A stretch of 64,000 bases of DNA. Source: Phaeobacter sp. G2 (lineage in GTDB: Bacteria > Pseudomonadota > Alphaproteobacteria > Rhodobacterales > Rhodobacteraceae). Both the position numbers and the translations under genes were made by a program. Under the pieces are notes generated by a model, which had not been told where the DNA came from, made no database searches, and saw only the letters and a program-made list of their open reading frames with translations. The DNA is taken from contig CP104100.1 of NCBI GenBank assembly GCA_025163595.1, forward strand, positions 3,224,001-3,288,000, written 5' to 3'. Below are positions 54,265 through 63,722 of this stretch, in pieces. Positions within the stretch are counted from its first letter, which is position 1; each line of letters begins with the position of its first letter.

Positions 54265-56505
54265 TCATGTCTCACGCAGGTAACGCATCACAGCCCCGCG
54301 TACGGACTGATCTCCACGGTGGCGAGACTCAAAAATAACCTGCCGCAAGTCCTGAAGGTTCACACGCATTAACAAAGACTTAACAGGCCCAATTGAAGCA
54401 GGCCGCATCGAAAGCGTTCGCATCCCCATCGCCGCAAGACAGACGGCTTCAATGGGGCGCCCGGCGTCCTCGCCACAAAAACTCAGCGGGGTCTTTGAGA
54501 CAGAGCAACGCTCCACAATCTGTTCAATGAAGGTGAGAAAGCTCACATTCAGACTGTCATACCGCTTGCGAACGCGCTCATTTTCACGGTCTGCGGCAAA
54601 GAAAAACTGCTTCAGATCGTTGCCGCCGATAGAGATAAAGCCAACCTCATCAAAGAACTTTTGCGGCGCGAAAGCCAGCGAGGGAGTTTCGAGCATGGCC
54701 CCAATCTCCAGACTTTCAGGCAGCACATGTCCCAGGATACGTTCCCGCTCAAGGGTTTTGGTCACCTCATTTCGGGCTGCACGAAACTCCTCTGCCTGTG
54801 CCACAAAGGGAAACATCACTGTCAGCGGACGTCCTTCGGCGGCTCGCATCAGCGCCTGTAATTGCATCCGCATAATGCCGGGCTTGTCCAATCCAACCCG
54901 AATGGCACGCCAGCCCAAAGCCGGGTTAGGTTCGTCATTTGGCTTCATATAGGGCAGGACTTTATCCGAGCCGATATCCAAAGTTCGAAAGACAACGCGC
55001 TTGCCCTGCGCCGCATCCAGCACCCGTTTATAGAGCGCGACCAATTCTGATCGGCGCGGCATCTGGTTGCGCACCAGGAACTGCAGCTCGGTACGGAACA
55101 GGCCAACGCCCTCAGCACCGGAGCTTTCCAGAGAGGGGAGATCGGCCATAAGACCCGCATTCATCACCAGGTCAATTTTATGCCCATCCAGCGTCACGGC
55201 CGCCTTGTCACGGATCGAAACATAGCGCTCCTGCGCCTGGGCCAGCATGGCAATCTTGTCACGAAAGGCGCTCACGACGCTGTCATCAGGGCGTAAATGC
55301 ACCACGCCCTGTTCGCCATCGACCATGATGTGGTCGCCGTTCAGGGCCTCATTGGTGATGCGTTTGGCATTCACCACCAGCGGAATCGCCAAGGCGCGGG
55401 CAACGATGGCCGCATGCGAGCCCACCGAGCCCTCTTCGAGCACGATACCTTTGAGATTGCGGCCATATTCCAGCAGTTCCGCCGGGCCAATGTTGCGCGC
55501 AACCAAGATGGGATCATCCGGCAGCTCGGCACCGGTTTCGGCCCCCTGCCCGGTCAGAATACGCAGCAGGCGATTGGACAGGTCATCCAGATCACTGAGC
55601 CGCTCGCGCAGGTACGCATCCTGCACCTGCGACAACCGTGCACGCGCCTGCGACTGCTCCTTCTCCACCGCAGCCTCGGCACTCAGCCCGCGGGAGATGT
55701 CCTCTTCCATGCGCCGCATCCAGCCCTTGGAATTGGCAAACATGCGGTAGGCCTCAAGCACTTGCAGCTGCTCTTTATCGCCGTTTTGCGAGATCTCAAG
55801 CATCTTGTCGACACCAACGCGCAGCTGCTCAACCGCCTCATTGAGACGCTCCAGCTCTGTTTCCGGGTCATCGGCAATTGGGTTGGTTACCAGCACGCGC
55901 GGCTCATGCAGCCAGACATGGCCCTCTGCCGCGCCTTCCTGCGCCGCCGTTCCAGGCAACAAAACCGGCTGCTGGTGCAGCGGTGACAGGCCGGACTCTT
56001 CGCCAACAAAGGCGCCAAGTTCGGTCATCTCAGCGATGACCATAGCGACCACTTCTAAGGCATAGACCGCATCGGCAGAGAACTCGCGCGCCTCTTTGGA
56101 CTGCACAACCAAAACGCCCAGCATTTCACCAAGCCGTTGAATTGGTACGCCTAAGAAGGAGGAAAACCGCTCTTCGCCGGTTTCCGGCATATAGCGAAAC
56201 CCCTTGGAGTTGGGGGCATCAGGCGTGTTGATCACCTTGCCAAACTTGGCAACCCGCCCCACCAGACCTTCGCCAATGCGCATCCGGGTTTGGTGAACAG
56301 ATTCGATGTTCAAACCTTCACTTGCGCAAAGCTCCAGCGTCTCATCATCGCGAAACAGATAGACCGAACAAACCTCGGTCCCGATGCTGTCCCCTATCAG
56401 ATGGGTAATCTTGTCCAAACGGGCCTGGCCAGGGTCTTCCCCAGCCATGGCCTCACGCAAGCGGCCAAGCAGCTTGCGGCTTTCAGATTCAGTAGATTCG
56501 ACCAT
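54265..56505 (-). CDS. ptsP: Phosphoenolpyruvate--protein phosphotransferase PtsP (enzyme I-Ntr)
   Basis: 746 residues. Residues ~20-165 are a GAF domain (VCSVYLFRDDETLELCASEGLN). The enzyme I part follows, with the phosphorylated histidine in GSVGSHAAIVARALAIPLV and the PEP-binding barrel (FRTELQFLVRNQMP, MFPFVAQAEEFRAARNEV, FCGEDAGRPIEAVCLAAMGM). It passes phosphate from PEP to NPr and IIA-Ntr, a regulatory route linked to nitrogen and potassium status. The lysC gene lies just upstream in the same direction, a common order in this group. Confidence 0.93.
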   Translation of the reverse strand: MVESTESESRKLLGRLREAMAGEDPGQARLDKITHLIGDSIGTEVCSVYLFRDDETLELCASEGLNIESVHQTRMRIGEGLVGRVAKFGKVINTPDAPNSKGFRYMPETGEERFSSFLGVPIQRLGEMLGVLVVQSKEAREFSADAVYALEVVAMVIAEMTELGAFVGEESGLSPLHQQPVLLPGTAAQEGAAEGHVWLHEPRVLVTNPIADDPETELERLNEAVEQLRVGVDKMLEISQNGDKEQLQVLEAYRMFANSKGWMRRMEEDISRGLSAEAAVEKEQSQARARLSQVQDAYLRERLSDLDDLSNRLLRILTGQGAETGAELPDDPILVARNIGPAELLEYGRNLKGIVLEEGSVGSHAAIVARALAIPLVVNAKRITNEALNGDHIMVDGEQGVVHLRPDDSVVSAFRDKIAMLAQAQERYVSIRDKAAVTLDGHKIDLVMNAGLMADLPSLESSGAEGVGLFRTELQFLVRNQMPRRSELVALYKRVLDAAQGKRVVFRTLDIGSDKVLPYMKPNDEPNPALGWRAIRVGLDKPGIMRMQLQALMRAAEGRPLTVMFPFVAQAEEFRAARNEVTKTLERERILGHVLPESLEIGAMLETPSLAFAPQKFFDEVGFISIGGNDLKQFFFAADRENERVRKRYDSLNVSFLTFIEQIVERCSVSKTPLSFCGEDAGRPIEAVCLAAMGMRTLSMRPASIGPVKSLLMRVNLQDLRQVIFESRHRGDQSVRGAVMRYLRET

Positions 56506-56553
56506 GGGTCCTGTTCACATATTCTTTTTTTTGTGGCAGGCAATCCAAAGGTA

Positions 56554-57792
56554 TCAGGCTGCCTTGTCCAGTTCAAAAGCATCATGCAGTGCTTGCACGG
56601 CAAGTTCCATGTATTTTCGATCAACGAGCACGGAAATCTTAATCTCTGAGGTTGTAATGACCCTAATATTGATCCCCTCATCCGAGAGTACCTTGAACAT
56701 TTTGGCGGCCACACCTGATTGCGAGCGCATGCCAATGCCCACAACCGACACCTTGGCGACCTCGGTATCGGCAACCAGGTCGGCGTAGTTCAACCCGCCT
56801 TCTCCCTTGATACCCAACAGGGCCTTTTCGGCACGGGCCACCTGATCGGTAGGACAGGAGAAGGTCATATCCGTGCGACCGTCTTCTGAAATATTCTGCA
56901 CGATCATGTCGACATTCACCCCGGCTTCAGACAGGGCGTTAAAAATGATCGCAGCAATGCCTGGGCGGTCAGCAACCGACATCAGGGTCATCTTGGCTTC
57001 GTCGCGGGAATAGGCCACACCGGCCACAATATTGGATTCCATGATTTCCTCCTCATCGCAGACCAGTGTGCCGGCCTCGTCGGATTGTTCTTCAAAACTA
57101 GAGAGAACGCGCAGTTTCACCTTATACCGCATGGCCAGCTCAACCGAGCGGGTCTGCAGCACCTTGGCCCCCAGTGAGGCCAGTTCCAGCATTTCTTCAA
57201 AGGCGATCCTGTCGAGCTTACGCGCCTTGCCACAGATGCGCGGATCGGTGGTGTAGACCCCGTCCACATCTGTGTAGATATCACAGCGTTCGGCGTCAAA
57301 AGCGGCAGCAAAAGCTACAGCGGTGGTATCAGATCCGCCGCGCCCCAGGGTGGTGATGCGGCCCTCGGGGCTAATGCCCTGGAACCCGGCAACCACGGCC
57401 ACCCGCATGCCTTCACCAAACTTGGCATTGATGTTTTCCGGCGGGATCTCTTCGATCCGGGCCTGGCTATGGGCGCTGTTTGTTTTCAACGGCACCTGCC
57501 AGCCCTGCCAACTGCGCGCCGGCACATCCATTTCCTGCAGCGTCAGCGCCATCAGCCCGGCGGTGACATTTTCACCAGAAGACACCACCGCATCATATTC
57601 ACGGGCATCAAACATCGGCGAGGTCTCCTTGACCCAGCCGACCATTTCATTGGTTTTACCGGACATGGCAGAGACAATGACGATAACATCATAGCCCTTG
57701 GCTACTTCGACACCAACGCGCTTGGCTGCGCGCCGGATCCGGTCGAGGTTGGCGACCGAAGTGCCGCCAAATTTCATTACTAGAACGGGCAT
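56554..57792 (-). CDS. lysC: Aspartate kinase
   Basis: 412 residues. The kinase domain begins VMKFGGTSVANLDRI and contains TTLGRGGSDTTAVAFAAAF and YTDVDGVYTTDPRI; two ACT domains at the C-terminus (ADRPGIAAIIFNALSEAGVNV and VAKVSVVGIGMRSQSGVAAK) give feedback control by Lys and/or Thr. It makes aspartyl phosphate for Lys, Met, Thr and Ile synthesis. It is transcribed towards ptsP with a 48-base gap. Confidence 0.95.
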   Translation of the reverse strand: MPVLVMKFGGTSVANLDRIRRAAKRVGVEVAKGYDVIVIVSAMSGKTNEMVGWVKETSPMFDAREYDAVVSSGENVTAGLMALTLQEMDVPARSWQGWQVPLKTNSAHSQARIEEIPPENINAKFGEGMRVAVVAGFQGISPEGRITTLGRGGSDTTAVAFAAAFDAERCDIYTDVDGVYTTDPRICGKARKLDRIAFEEMLELASLGAKVLQTRSVELAMRYKVKLRVLSSFEEQSDEAGTLVCDEEEIMESNIVAGVAYSRDEAKMTLMSVADRPGIAAIIFNALSEAGVNVDMIVQNISEDGRTDMTFSCPTDQVARAEKALLGIKGEGGLNYADLVADTEVAKVSVVGIGMRSQSGVAAKMFKVLSDEGINIRVITTSEIKISVLVDRKYMELAVQALHDAFELDKAA

Positions 57793-57950
57793 GGGTAAAA
57801 GTCTCCGTGCGCTCGCAGTTTCCGATCACAGCCTCATAGGGGGTCAGGGTTTCAAGGGCAAGGCTGCGTATTGTAGCGATACAAGCGCCCAGCCCTGTTC
57901 GCGCCTTATTTAATGGGGCTTCCACCGCCAAAAAAGCAATGAAAACAGGG

Positions 57951-59405
57951 TCAGGCGCGCCAGAACCGCAGCGTCAAAATGGCATAGACCGCCATCAGCT
58001 CCAGCCGCCCAATCAACATGGCGCAGCTCAGGATCCACTTGGCTGTATCATTGAGCGAGGAGAAATTCCCCGCAGGTCCGATGGTCTCTCCCAGGCCCGG
58101 CCCCACATTGGCCACCGCCGTGGCAGCGCCTGAAATGGCGGTAACAAAATCCAAACCCGTGAGCGCCAGTGCCCAGGCCACGATGCCCAAGGTCACAATA
58201 AAGAACATGAAAAAGGAAATTACCGAGCTCAGAACATCCTGCCCCACTGGGCGGCCGTCAAACCGAGGCACAAAGACCCCATGCGGAGAGCGGATGCGCT
58301 GGATCTGCACCCGGATCGAGGCAAAAAGCAGCTGGTAGCGAAAGATCTTGATCGAACACGCGGTAGAGCCCGCACAGCCACCAATCAACCCGATAAAGAA
58401 AAACACCATAATGAGGAAGCTTCCCCATTCCATATAGTCAACACTGGCATAGCCTGTGCCGGAAATAATGGAGGTGATGTTAAACAGAGCCTCGCGGACA
58501 GCCTGTTCGGGATGATGGGGGAAAATCGTCACCAGAACGCTGGCCGTGACAACCACAAGAACAACAATTGTTCCGAGAAACGAACGTATCTGGCTATCGC
58601 GAAACAAAGGTGTTGCCTTGCCATTGATCAGCTGTACGTAGCGCACAAATGGCATGGCCGCGAAGATCATAAATATGGATGCCGCGTATTCGGCGGACCC
58701 AGAGAAGGTGCCAAAAGAGGCATCATAATTGGAAAATCCCCCCGTCGACATGGTGGTCATGGCATGCACAAGCGCATCAAAAAAACCCATGCCCAAGGCC
58801 AGATAAACCACCATGCAAGCGATCGTGAGCCCGAGGTAGATCAGCGAGATCTGTTTGGCGATAGCCTGCGCGCGCGGGAGGATTTTACCAAAGGTATCAA
58901 AGGCTTCGGATTTAAAGATCTGCATACCACCAACGCGCAGTTCTGGCAGAAAAACCATCGCAACAACAATAATACCGATCCCGCCCAACCATTGCAGGAT
59001 CCCGCGCCACAGCAGCAGCCCCTTTGGCAGGTCGTCCAATCCCGAAATCACGGTCGAACCGGTGGTGGTCAGGCCTGACATGGCCTCAAAAAACGCATCC
59101 GTAAAGCTGAGATCCGTCGCCCCCAGCATCAAAGGCAAGGCGCCAAAAAGTGGCAGCGCCCCCCAGACAGAGGTGGTCAGCAAAAACGTCTGCTGGATGC
59201 TCAGCCCCCGACTCGTCCCGCCACCGCTGCCGCAGCTGAGCGCCAAAAGCGCCCCGAACAACATGGTGATAACACCGCTTTCAAGAAACACCGGCCATTC
59301 CCCACGCCCCTCGATGAGGTCAGCGAGGAACGGGAACACCATCATGGCGCCCAGGATCAGAACCAGCAGGCCGATCACATATCCAATGGGTCGAAAATCC
59401 AACAT
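57951..59405 (-). CDS. trkH: TrkH-family potassium uptake protein
   Basis: 484 residues with about ten membrane segments in four channel-like repeats. The selectivity loops are TTTGSTVISG, MTTMSTGGFSNYDASF, SGTGYASVDYM and TAVANVGPGLG, each with the key glycine. It is the inner-membrane subunit of a Trk potassium importer; no trkA is in the window. It lies 158 bases before lysC in transcription order. Confidence 0.92.
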   Translation of the reverse strand: MLDFRPIGYVIGLLVLILGAMMVFPFLADLIEGRGEWPVFLESGVITMLFGALLALSCGSGGGTSRGLSIQQTFLLTTSVWGALPLFGALPLMLGATDLSFTDAFFEAMSGLTTTGSTVISGLDDLPKGLLLWRGILQWLGGIGIIVVAMVFLPELRVGGMQIFKSEAFDTFGKILPRAQAIAKQISLIYLGLTIACMVVYLALGMGFFDALVHAMTTMSTGGFSNYDASFGTFSGSAEYAASIFMIFAAMPFVRYVQLINGKATPLFRDSQIRSFLGTIVVLVVVTASVLVTIFPHHPEQAVREALFNITSIISGTGYASVDYMEWGSFLIMVFFFIGLIGGCAGSTACSIKIFRYQLLFASIRVQIQRIRSPHGVFVPRFDGRPVGQDVLSSVISFFMFFIVTLGIVAWALALTGLDFVTAISGAATAVANVGPGLGETIGPAGNFSSLNDTAKWILSCAMLIGRLELMAVYAILTLRFWRA

Positions 59406-59562
59406 AGGCGCGAGCGTTGGCCCGCTGAGCGGAAACTGTCAAGCCAAAGCCCATGCAGAGCGCCCCTGACGTGCTCGACAAACAACGATTTGTGTCAGCT
59501 GCGCCAGGTTGCTTTGCTGCTTGGCCTGTCAGTGCGCCCGTCAGTGCGCCTGTCAGGGTTTG

Positions 59563-60666
59563 TCAGCCCTGGTGAATCAGGGTGGAGAACAGCTTGGGAT
59601 CCAGGCTTTTGTTGGCAAAAAGCGGGCCTTGGGTCAGGACGCTGATCGCATCATGGCTGTGCAGGCTTTCCTGATGGCTGGCAACGATGCGGAAATCCTT
59701 GATTCGGGCGTCCTTCTGCAAAGCCTCGCAGAACAGCCGCGCCGCATCCTCGACAAAGATGGGATTGGCTGCGTTCAGCTCGGCAAAGGCCTGTTCATCC
59801 TCGCGCTTGACCATCACCTGGGTTTCGGTCGGCACCGCACCGCGGCAATGCTCAATCAAATCCTCAAACCACAGACACGCGCCATCAGGGTCGGTTGCGA
59901 CCGAAATCCGCGCCACCGAGCGCTGCGAATGCGGCGTAGCCAATTGCCCCCGCGCCTGGCGCGCATGTTCACTCAGCTCCAGCGAACACGGGCAGGTCGA
60001 CGAGTAGACATAGTCCAGATGCATCACCTTGTGGCGCACGCCTTCAGACTGCACCAGTTCCAGCGCGATGTCGTAATACTGATAGCCAGACAGGCCAGAG
60101 CGCAGGCTTTCAATCCGCAGCGGAAAGGAAAACCGCATCTGCAGCCGCGCATCCATGCTGTCCAGATCCTTGAGGTAGTCGCTCAGCGCCGCCTCCATCA
60201 CCTCAAAACTAAAGGTTTTTTCTGCGTGCTTGTAAAAAGACCGCATGATCCGGGACATGTTGATGCCCTTTTTATCGGCCTCCAGGCTGACAGAACCGGT
60301 GATGCTGGTTTCCAGTGTTTGATCGCCACCATCACGACTATGGAACCGGATCGGCAGGCGAAAATTCGAAATCCCGACGTGCTGGATCTGCTCCTTGGCC
60401 CCACGGATGAGGCTGGCAGGCCCGTTTTGCAGATCCGGCAGGGTGGCGCGGTAGGCCTCATCGGAGACAAAATCTGCCGGATAACTGCGGGACAGCTCGG
60501 GGTAGTTGCCCAGGTCGCGCCCCGGCAACAGACGTGCAACAGCCGGATCCAGCAGGGCCACCTCGGTGGGGTCTGCGGTTTCGGCCCACTGCCGCAGCAG
60601 CGCCAAAGCCGCCTCGGCGGCTTGACGATCAGGAGCCTCGGACAGATCACGCGTAGGAATATTCAT
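59563..60666 (-). CDS. folE2: GTP cyclohydrolase I, type IB (FolE2)
   Basis: 367 residues from the ATG at 60666 (GGAG upstream); an in-frame start 23 codons earlier is unlikely. Conserved segments are HVGISNFRLPIRF, EADKKGINMSRIMRS, the cysteine motif SSTCPCSLELSEHARQ and TPHSQRSVARISV. FolE2 makes dihydroneopterin triphosphate for folate or queuosine and does not need zinc. A Zur box is not visible upstream. It follows metZ on the same strand with a 160-base gap holding a stem-loop. Confidence 0.92.
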   Translation of the reverse strand: MNIPTRDLSEAPDRQAAEAALALLRQWAETADPTEVALLDPAVARLLPGRDLGNYPELSRSYPADFVSDEAYRATLPDLQNGPASLIRGAKEQIQHVGISNFRLPIRFHSRDGGDQTLETSITGSVSLEADKKGINMSRIMRSFYKHAEKTFSFEVMEAALSDYLKDLDSMDARLQMRFSFPLRIESLRSGLSGYQYYDIALELVQSEGVRHKVMHLDYVYSSTCPCSLELSEHARQARGQLATPHSQRSVARISVATDPDGACLWFEDLIEHCRGAVPTETQVMVKREDEQAFAELNAANPIFVEDAARLFCEALQKDARIKDFRIVASHQESLHSHDAISVLTQGPLFANKSLDPKLFSTLIHQG

Positions 60667-60772
60667 GGCAAAATGCACTCCGGTAGCGCCGCCCTGCAGG
60701 GGCCGCGTTAAACTGTTTAGACCTTTACGGCTCAAAACTCAAAACGGATCACTCAAATACGTCAGGTTTGTC

Positions 60773-60802
60773 CCCGGATCGGACGAAAGCATCCAATCCG
60801 GG
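60773..60802. terminator. Stem-loop after metZ
   Basis: CCCGGAT...ATCCGGG forms a 7-bp stem extended by GGA/TCC after one mismatch, 24 bases after the metZ stop. There is no T run, so it may be a weak terminator or an mRNA 3'-end structure. Confidence 0.45.
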
Positions 60803-60825
60803 AGCGCGAAAGGTCAGATCCAGCC

Positions 60826-62016
60826 CTACCCCTGTGCCGCCGCAAGCGCCTGGGTCAGGTCCGCAATCAAGTCAGCGCTGTCCTCCAGCCCCACGGAAAA
60901 GCGCACCAAACCGGGGGTAATCCCCAGGGCGGCCTTTTGATCATCCGGCAGCCGCTGGTGGGTGGTGGTCGCCGGGTGGGTGGCAATGGATTTGGCATCC
61001 CCAAGGTTGTTGGAAATCACCGGGATTGTCAGCGCATTGAGGAAACGAAACGCCGCCGCCTTGCCGCCTTTTATATCCAGCGACAGCACGGTTCCACCGT
61101 TGCCACCCAGTTGGCTTTGCACCAGCCCATGCTGCGCATGGGTCGAAAGCCCCGGGTATATGGTGCGTTCCAGCGCCGCGTGATCGGCAAAAGCCTGGGC
61201 AATCAACAGCGCGCTTTCAGCCTGCGCCCGGACCCGCAGGTCAATGGTTTCCAGACCTTTGAGCAGGGTCCAGGCATTAAACGGGCTGAGCGAGCCGCCA
61301 GTATGTTTCATATAGGGTTCCAAGGTGCCACGGATATAGTCCTTGCTGCCCAGAACCACACCGCCCAGCACCCGGCCCTGGCCGTCGATATGTTTGGTGG
61401 CTGAATAAACGACCACATCGGCGCCCTGGGCAATAGCCTTGGAAAACACCGGGGTGGAGAACACATTGTCCACCACCACCGTGGCGCCGACCTCATGCGC
61501 GAGCGCCGAAACAGCCGCAATGTCGATGACCTCCAATGTGGGGTTCGACATGCTTTCAAAAAACACCGCCTTGGTGTCGGGGCGCAGCGCCGCGCGCCAC
61601 TGATCCAAATCGGTGCCGTCCACAAACGTCACCTCAACCCCATAGCGGGACAAGACATTTTCCAGAATGTACAAACAGGACCCAAACAGCGCCTTGGCAG
61701 ACACCACGTGATCGCCCGCCTTGAGCAGCGAGGTCAGCGCACCGCTGACAGCCGCCATGCCAGAAGCGGTGGCAAAGGCATCCTCGGCCCCCTCCAACAG
61801 CGCAATACGCTCTTCGAACATCGCAACGGTTGGATTGCCATAGCGCGCATAGATGAACTCATCCGGGCCGGTTTCCAAAAACCGCGCCTCTGCCTGCTCA
61901 GCGCTGTCATAGACAAAACCCTGGGTCAGAAAGATCGCTTCGCTGACTTCATTGTATTGGCTGCGGCGGGTACCGCCATGCACCAGTTTGGTGCGGTTGT
62001 TCCAAGTCTCACTCAT
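60826..62016 (-). CDS. metZ: O-succinylhomoserine sulfhydrylase
   Basis: 396 residues from the ATG at 62016, which has GGAGG upstream. A PLP enzyme of the Cys/Met metabolism family: ARYGNPTVAMFEERIALLEGAE, ATASGMAAVSGALTSLLKAGD, the lysine in VYSATKHIDGQGRVLGG and SLSPFNAWTLLKGLETI are diagnostic. It makes homocysteine from O-succinylhomoserine (or the acetyl form) and sulfide. A SAM-II riboswitch and a terminator precede it, so it is probably shut off by S-adenosylmethionine. Confidence 0.92.
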   Translation of the reverse strand: MSETWNNRTKLVHGGTRRSQYNEVSEAIFLTQGFVYDSAEQAEARFLETGPDEFIYARYGNPTVAMFEERIALLEGAEDAFATASGMAAVSGALTSLLKAGDHVVSAKALFGSCLYILENVLSRYGVEVTFVDGTDLDQWRAALRPDTKAVFFESMSNPTLEVIDIAAVSALAHEVGATVVVDNVFSTPVFSKAIAQGADVVVYSATKHIDGQGRVLGGVVLGSKDYIRGTLEPYMKHTGGSLSPFNAWTLLKGLETIDLRVRAQAESALLIAQAFADHAALERTIYPGLSTHAQHGLVQSQLGGNGGTVLSLDIKGGKAAAFRFLNALTIPVISNNLGDAKSIATHPATTTHQRLPDDQKAALGITPGLVRFSVGLEDSADLIADLTQALAAAQG

Positions 62017-62044
62017 CTCAAGTCCTCCGCGCTGATCGCGCAAC

Positions 62045-62077
62045 AAAAAACCCCCGTCCGGCCAAGCGAAAGGGGGT
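62045..62077 (-). terminator. Terminator between the SAM-II aptamer and metZ
   Basis: On the minus strand ACCCCC, a 16-base loop, GGGGGT and then six T (62050-62045), upstream of the metZ ribosome binding site. It would stop transcription before metZ. Confidence 0.75.
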
Positions 62078-62091
62078 CCTTCACATCCTGA

Positions 62092-62146
62092 CCTCTTTAG
62101 CGGAATATTTAGCGTGGCCCGCAATCCGGTTACAAATCGCCACGGT
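62092..62146 (-). promoter_or_regulatory. SAM-II riboswitch
   Basis: On the minus strand CGTGGC (62144-62139) pairs with GCCACG (62118-62113). The loop contains GATTTGTAACCGGATTGC and the tail CTAAATATTCCGCTAAAGAGG, both matching the SAM-II consensus (GAUUU, CCG.AUUGC and GCUAAA). CGGA in the loop can pair with TCCG in the tail to form the pseudoknot. SAM-II aptamers precede metA, metX or metZ in Alphaproteobacteria. A -35-like TTGACC is at 62188-62183. Confidence 0.88.
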
Positions 62147-62321
62147 GGTAATGCAAAACCCGATACGCCTGTTGCGACGCTCGGTCAAGAATTTTGCGCG
62201 CCCTGAGCACGCAATCACACGGCTGTGACCTGTCGCCTTTGCAGCCAGGCTTGCTTGCATAGGGTCGCCATGTTGTTATCGGCCAGAGACTGTCGCAAAC
62301 AGATCATACAAAGGGCAAAGC

Positions 62322-63020
62322 ATGCAGGATCCAATCGCGTTACATTACTGGCCGACGCCAAACGGCTGGAAAATCGCCATCGCGCTGGAAGAAATGGGCC
62401 TGCCCTATGAGGTCAATCTGGTTGATATTTCCGCTGGGGATCAGTTTGCAGCGGATTTTCTAGCGATCGCACCCAACAATCGCATGCCCGCCATTACCGA
62501 TCCGGCTGGCCCCGATGGCGAACCCGTTTCCCTGTTTGAAAGCGGCGCAATCCTGCAATATCTGGCGCGCAAAACCGGGCAGTTCTACGGCGAAAGCGAA
62601 CGCCAGCGTCTGGTGGTGGAACAGTGGCTGATGTGGCAGATGGGTGGGCTGGGGCCGATGGCCGGTCAGGCGCATCATTTCCTGAAATATGCACCCGATC
62701 CCATCCCCTACGCCAAAGATCGCTACCGCACCGAGGTTGCCCGGCTTTACGGGGTACTGGACCGGCAGTTGGCGCAAAACCAATATGTGGCTGGTGACAG
62801 CTTTACCATTGCCGATATGGCGATCTGGCCCTGGGCCTCCTTGTGGGAAGGCCAGGAACAGTCGCTGGAGGACAAACCGCATATGGCGCGCTGGCTGGAC
62901 CAGCTTTGGGCGCGCCCCGGTGTTGTCGCCGGGCGCAGCCTGGAGGCCGCGCGGCGCGGTGATCGCTCTGACAGCCGTGCACAACAGGTGATTTTTGGCA
63001 AAGACAGGGCGGGACAATAG
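62322..63020 (+). CDS. Glutathione S-transferase (YfcG/Ure2-like)
   Basis: 232 residues. The N-terminal domain begins LHYWPTPNGWKIAIALEEMGLPYEV, with NNRMPAITDP (cis-proline) and FESGAILQYLARKTG (glutathione binding). The C-terminal domain has VEQWLMWQMGGLGPMAGQAHHF and TIADMAIWPW. This pattern is that of the YfcG-type disulfide-bond reductases. It is divergent from the metZ riboswitch region. Confidence 0.88.
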   Translation: MQDPIALHYWPTPNGWKIAIALEEMGLPYEVNLVDISAGDQFAADFLAIAPNNRMPAITDPAGPDGEPVSLFESGAILQYLARKTGQFYGESERQRLVVEQWLMWQMGGLGPMAGQAHHFLKYAPDPIPYAKDRYRTEVARLYGVLDRQLAQNQYVAGDSFTIADMAIWPWASLWEGQEQSLEDKPHMARWLDQLWARPGVVAGRSLEAARRGDRSDSRAQQVIFGKDRAGQ

Positions 63021-63052
63021 CCCCGCCTGTACCAGTGCTCAGGCCCTGCTGA

Positions 63053-63673
63053 TCAGACCTCGTCTTCGTCCGGTATACCGTGTTTCTGGAACACCTGCCC
63101 CTGGAACATAAAAAATGCAAACATCGCCACCGGCAGGCCAAAGGTTTTGAAATAGACCCAGGTGTCAGTGCTAAAGCTGCGCCAGATCACTTCGTTCGCC
63201 ACTGCCAGTGCGAGGAAAAACAGACAGATACGTCGGGTAAGGATCATCCAGCCCTCATGCTCCAGCGGCATCAGCTCTTCCATCACCAACTTGAGATAAC
63301 TTTGGCCGCGCAGCAGCCCTATCCCCAAAGCCCCGCCAAACAGCAGGTAAATCAGCGTCGGCTTCATCTTGAAAAACCGCTCATCATTGAGCCAGACCGA
63401 CAGCCCCCCCATAAAAACCACCAGCACCAGTGTGGCCAGCTGCATCTTTGACAGGTGGCCGGTGAGTTTCCACAACGCCAGCGTCGACAGCACCATCAAC
63501 GGGATGAAGGCCGCAGTAATGATGATAAAGCCTTTGTATTCTTGGCCGGCGATCAAAAACACCTCTTCGCGCAGTTTGATGTAGCCGATGAAAAACAAAA
63601 CAACAGGGCCAAGCTCCAACACCATTTTGAGGGTTGGATTGATCTTCTTGGCTGCACTTGTGTCGCGCGTCAT
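63053..63673 (-). CDS. yciB: Septation protein A / YciB family (IspZ)
   Basis: 206 residues with five to six membrane segments. Conserved segments are LELGPVVLFFIGY, GLSVWLNDERFFKMKPTLIYLLFGGAL, RRICLFFLALAVANEVIW and STDTWVYFKTFGLPV. YciB is an inner-membrane protein affecting cell envelope and division. It lies downstream of the EamA gene on the same strand with a 49-base gap. Confidence 0.9.
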   Translation of the reverse strand: MTRDTSAAKKINPTLKMVLELGPVVLFFIGYIKLREEVFLIAGQEYKGFIIITAAFIPLMVLSTLALWKLTGHLSKMQLATLVLVVFMGGLSVWLNDERFFKMKPTLIYLLFGGALGIGLLRGQSYLKLVMEELMPLEHEGWMILTRRICLFFLALAVANEVIWRSFSTDTWVYFKTFGLPVAMFAFFMFQGQVFQKHGIPDEDEV

Positions 63674-63722
63674 GGAATCTCCTGTAGCTCTTTGCCGCTA
63701 AGGGCCTATTGGCAGGCTGTTG

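Noticed and set aside
59509..60711. A 400-codon plus-strand frame opposite folE2
   Set aside because: Antisense to an unmistakable FolE2; composition not protein-like.
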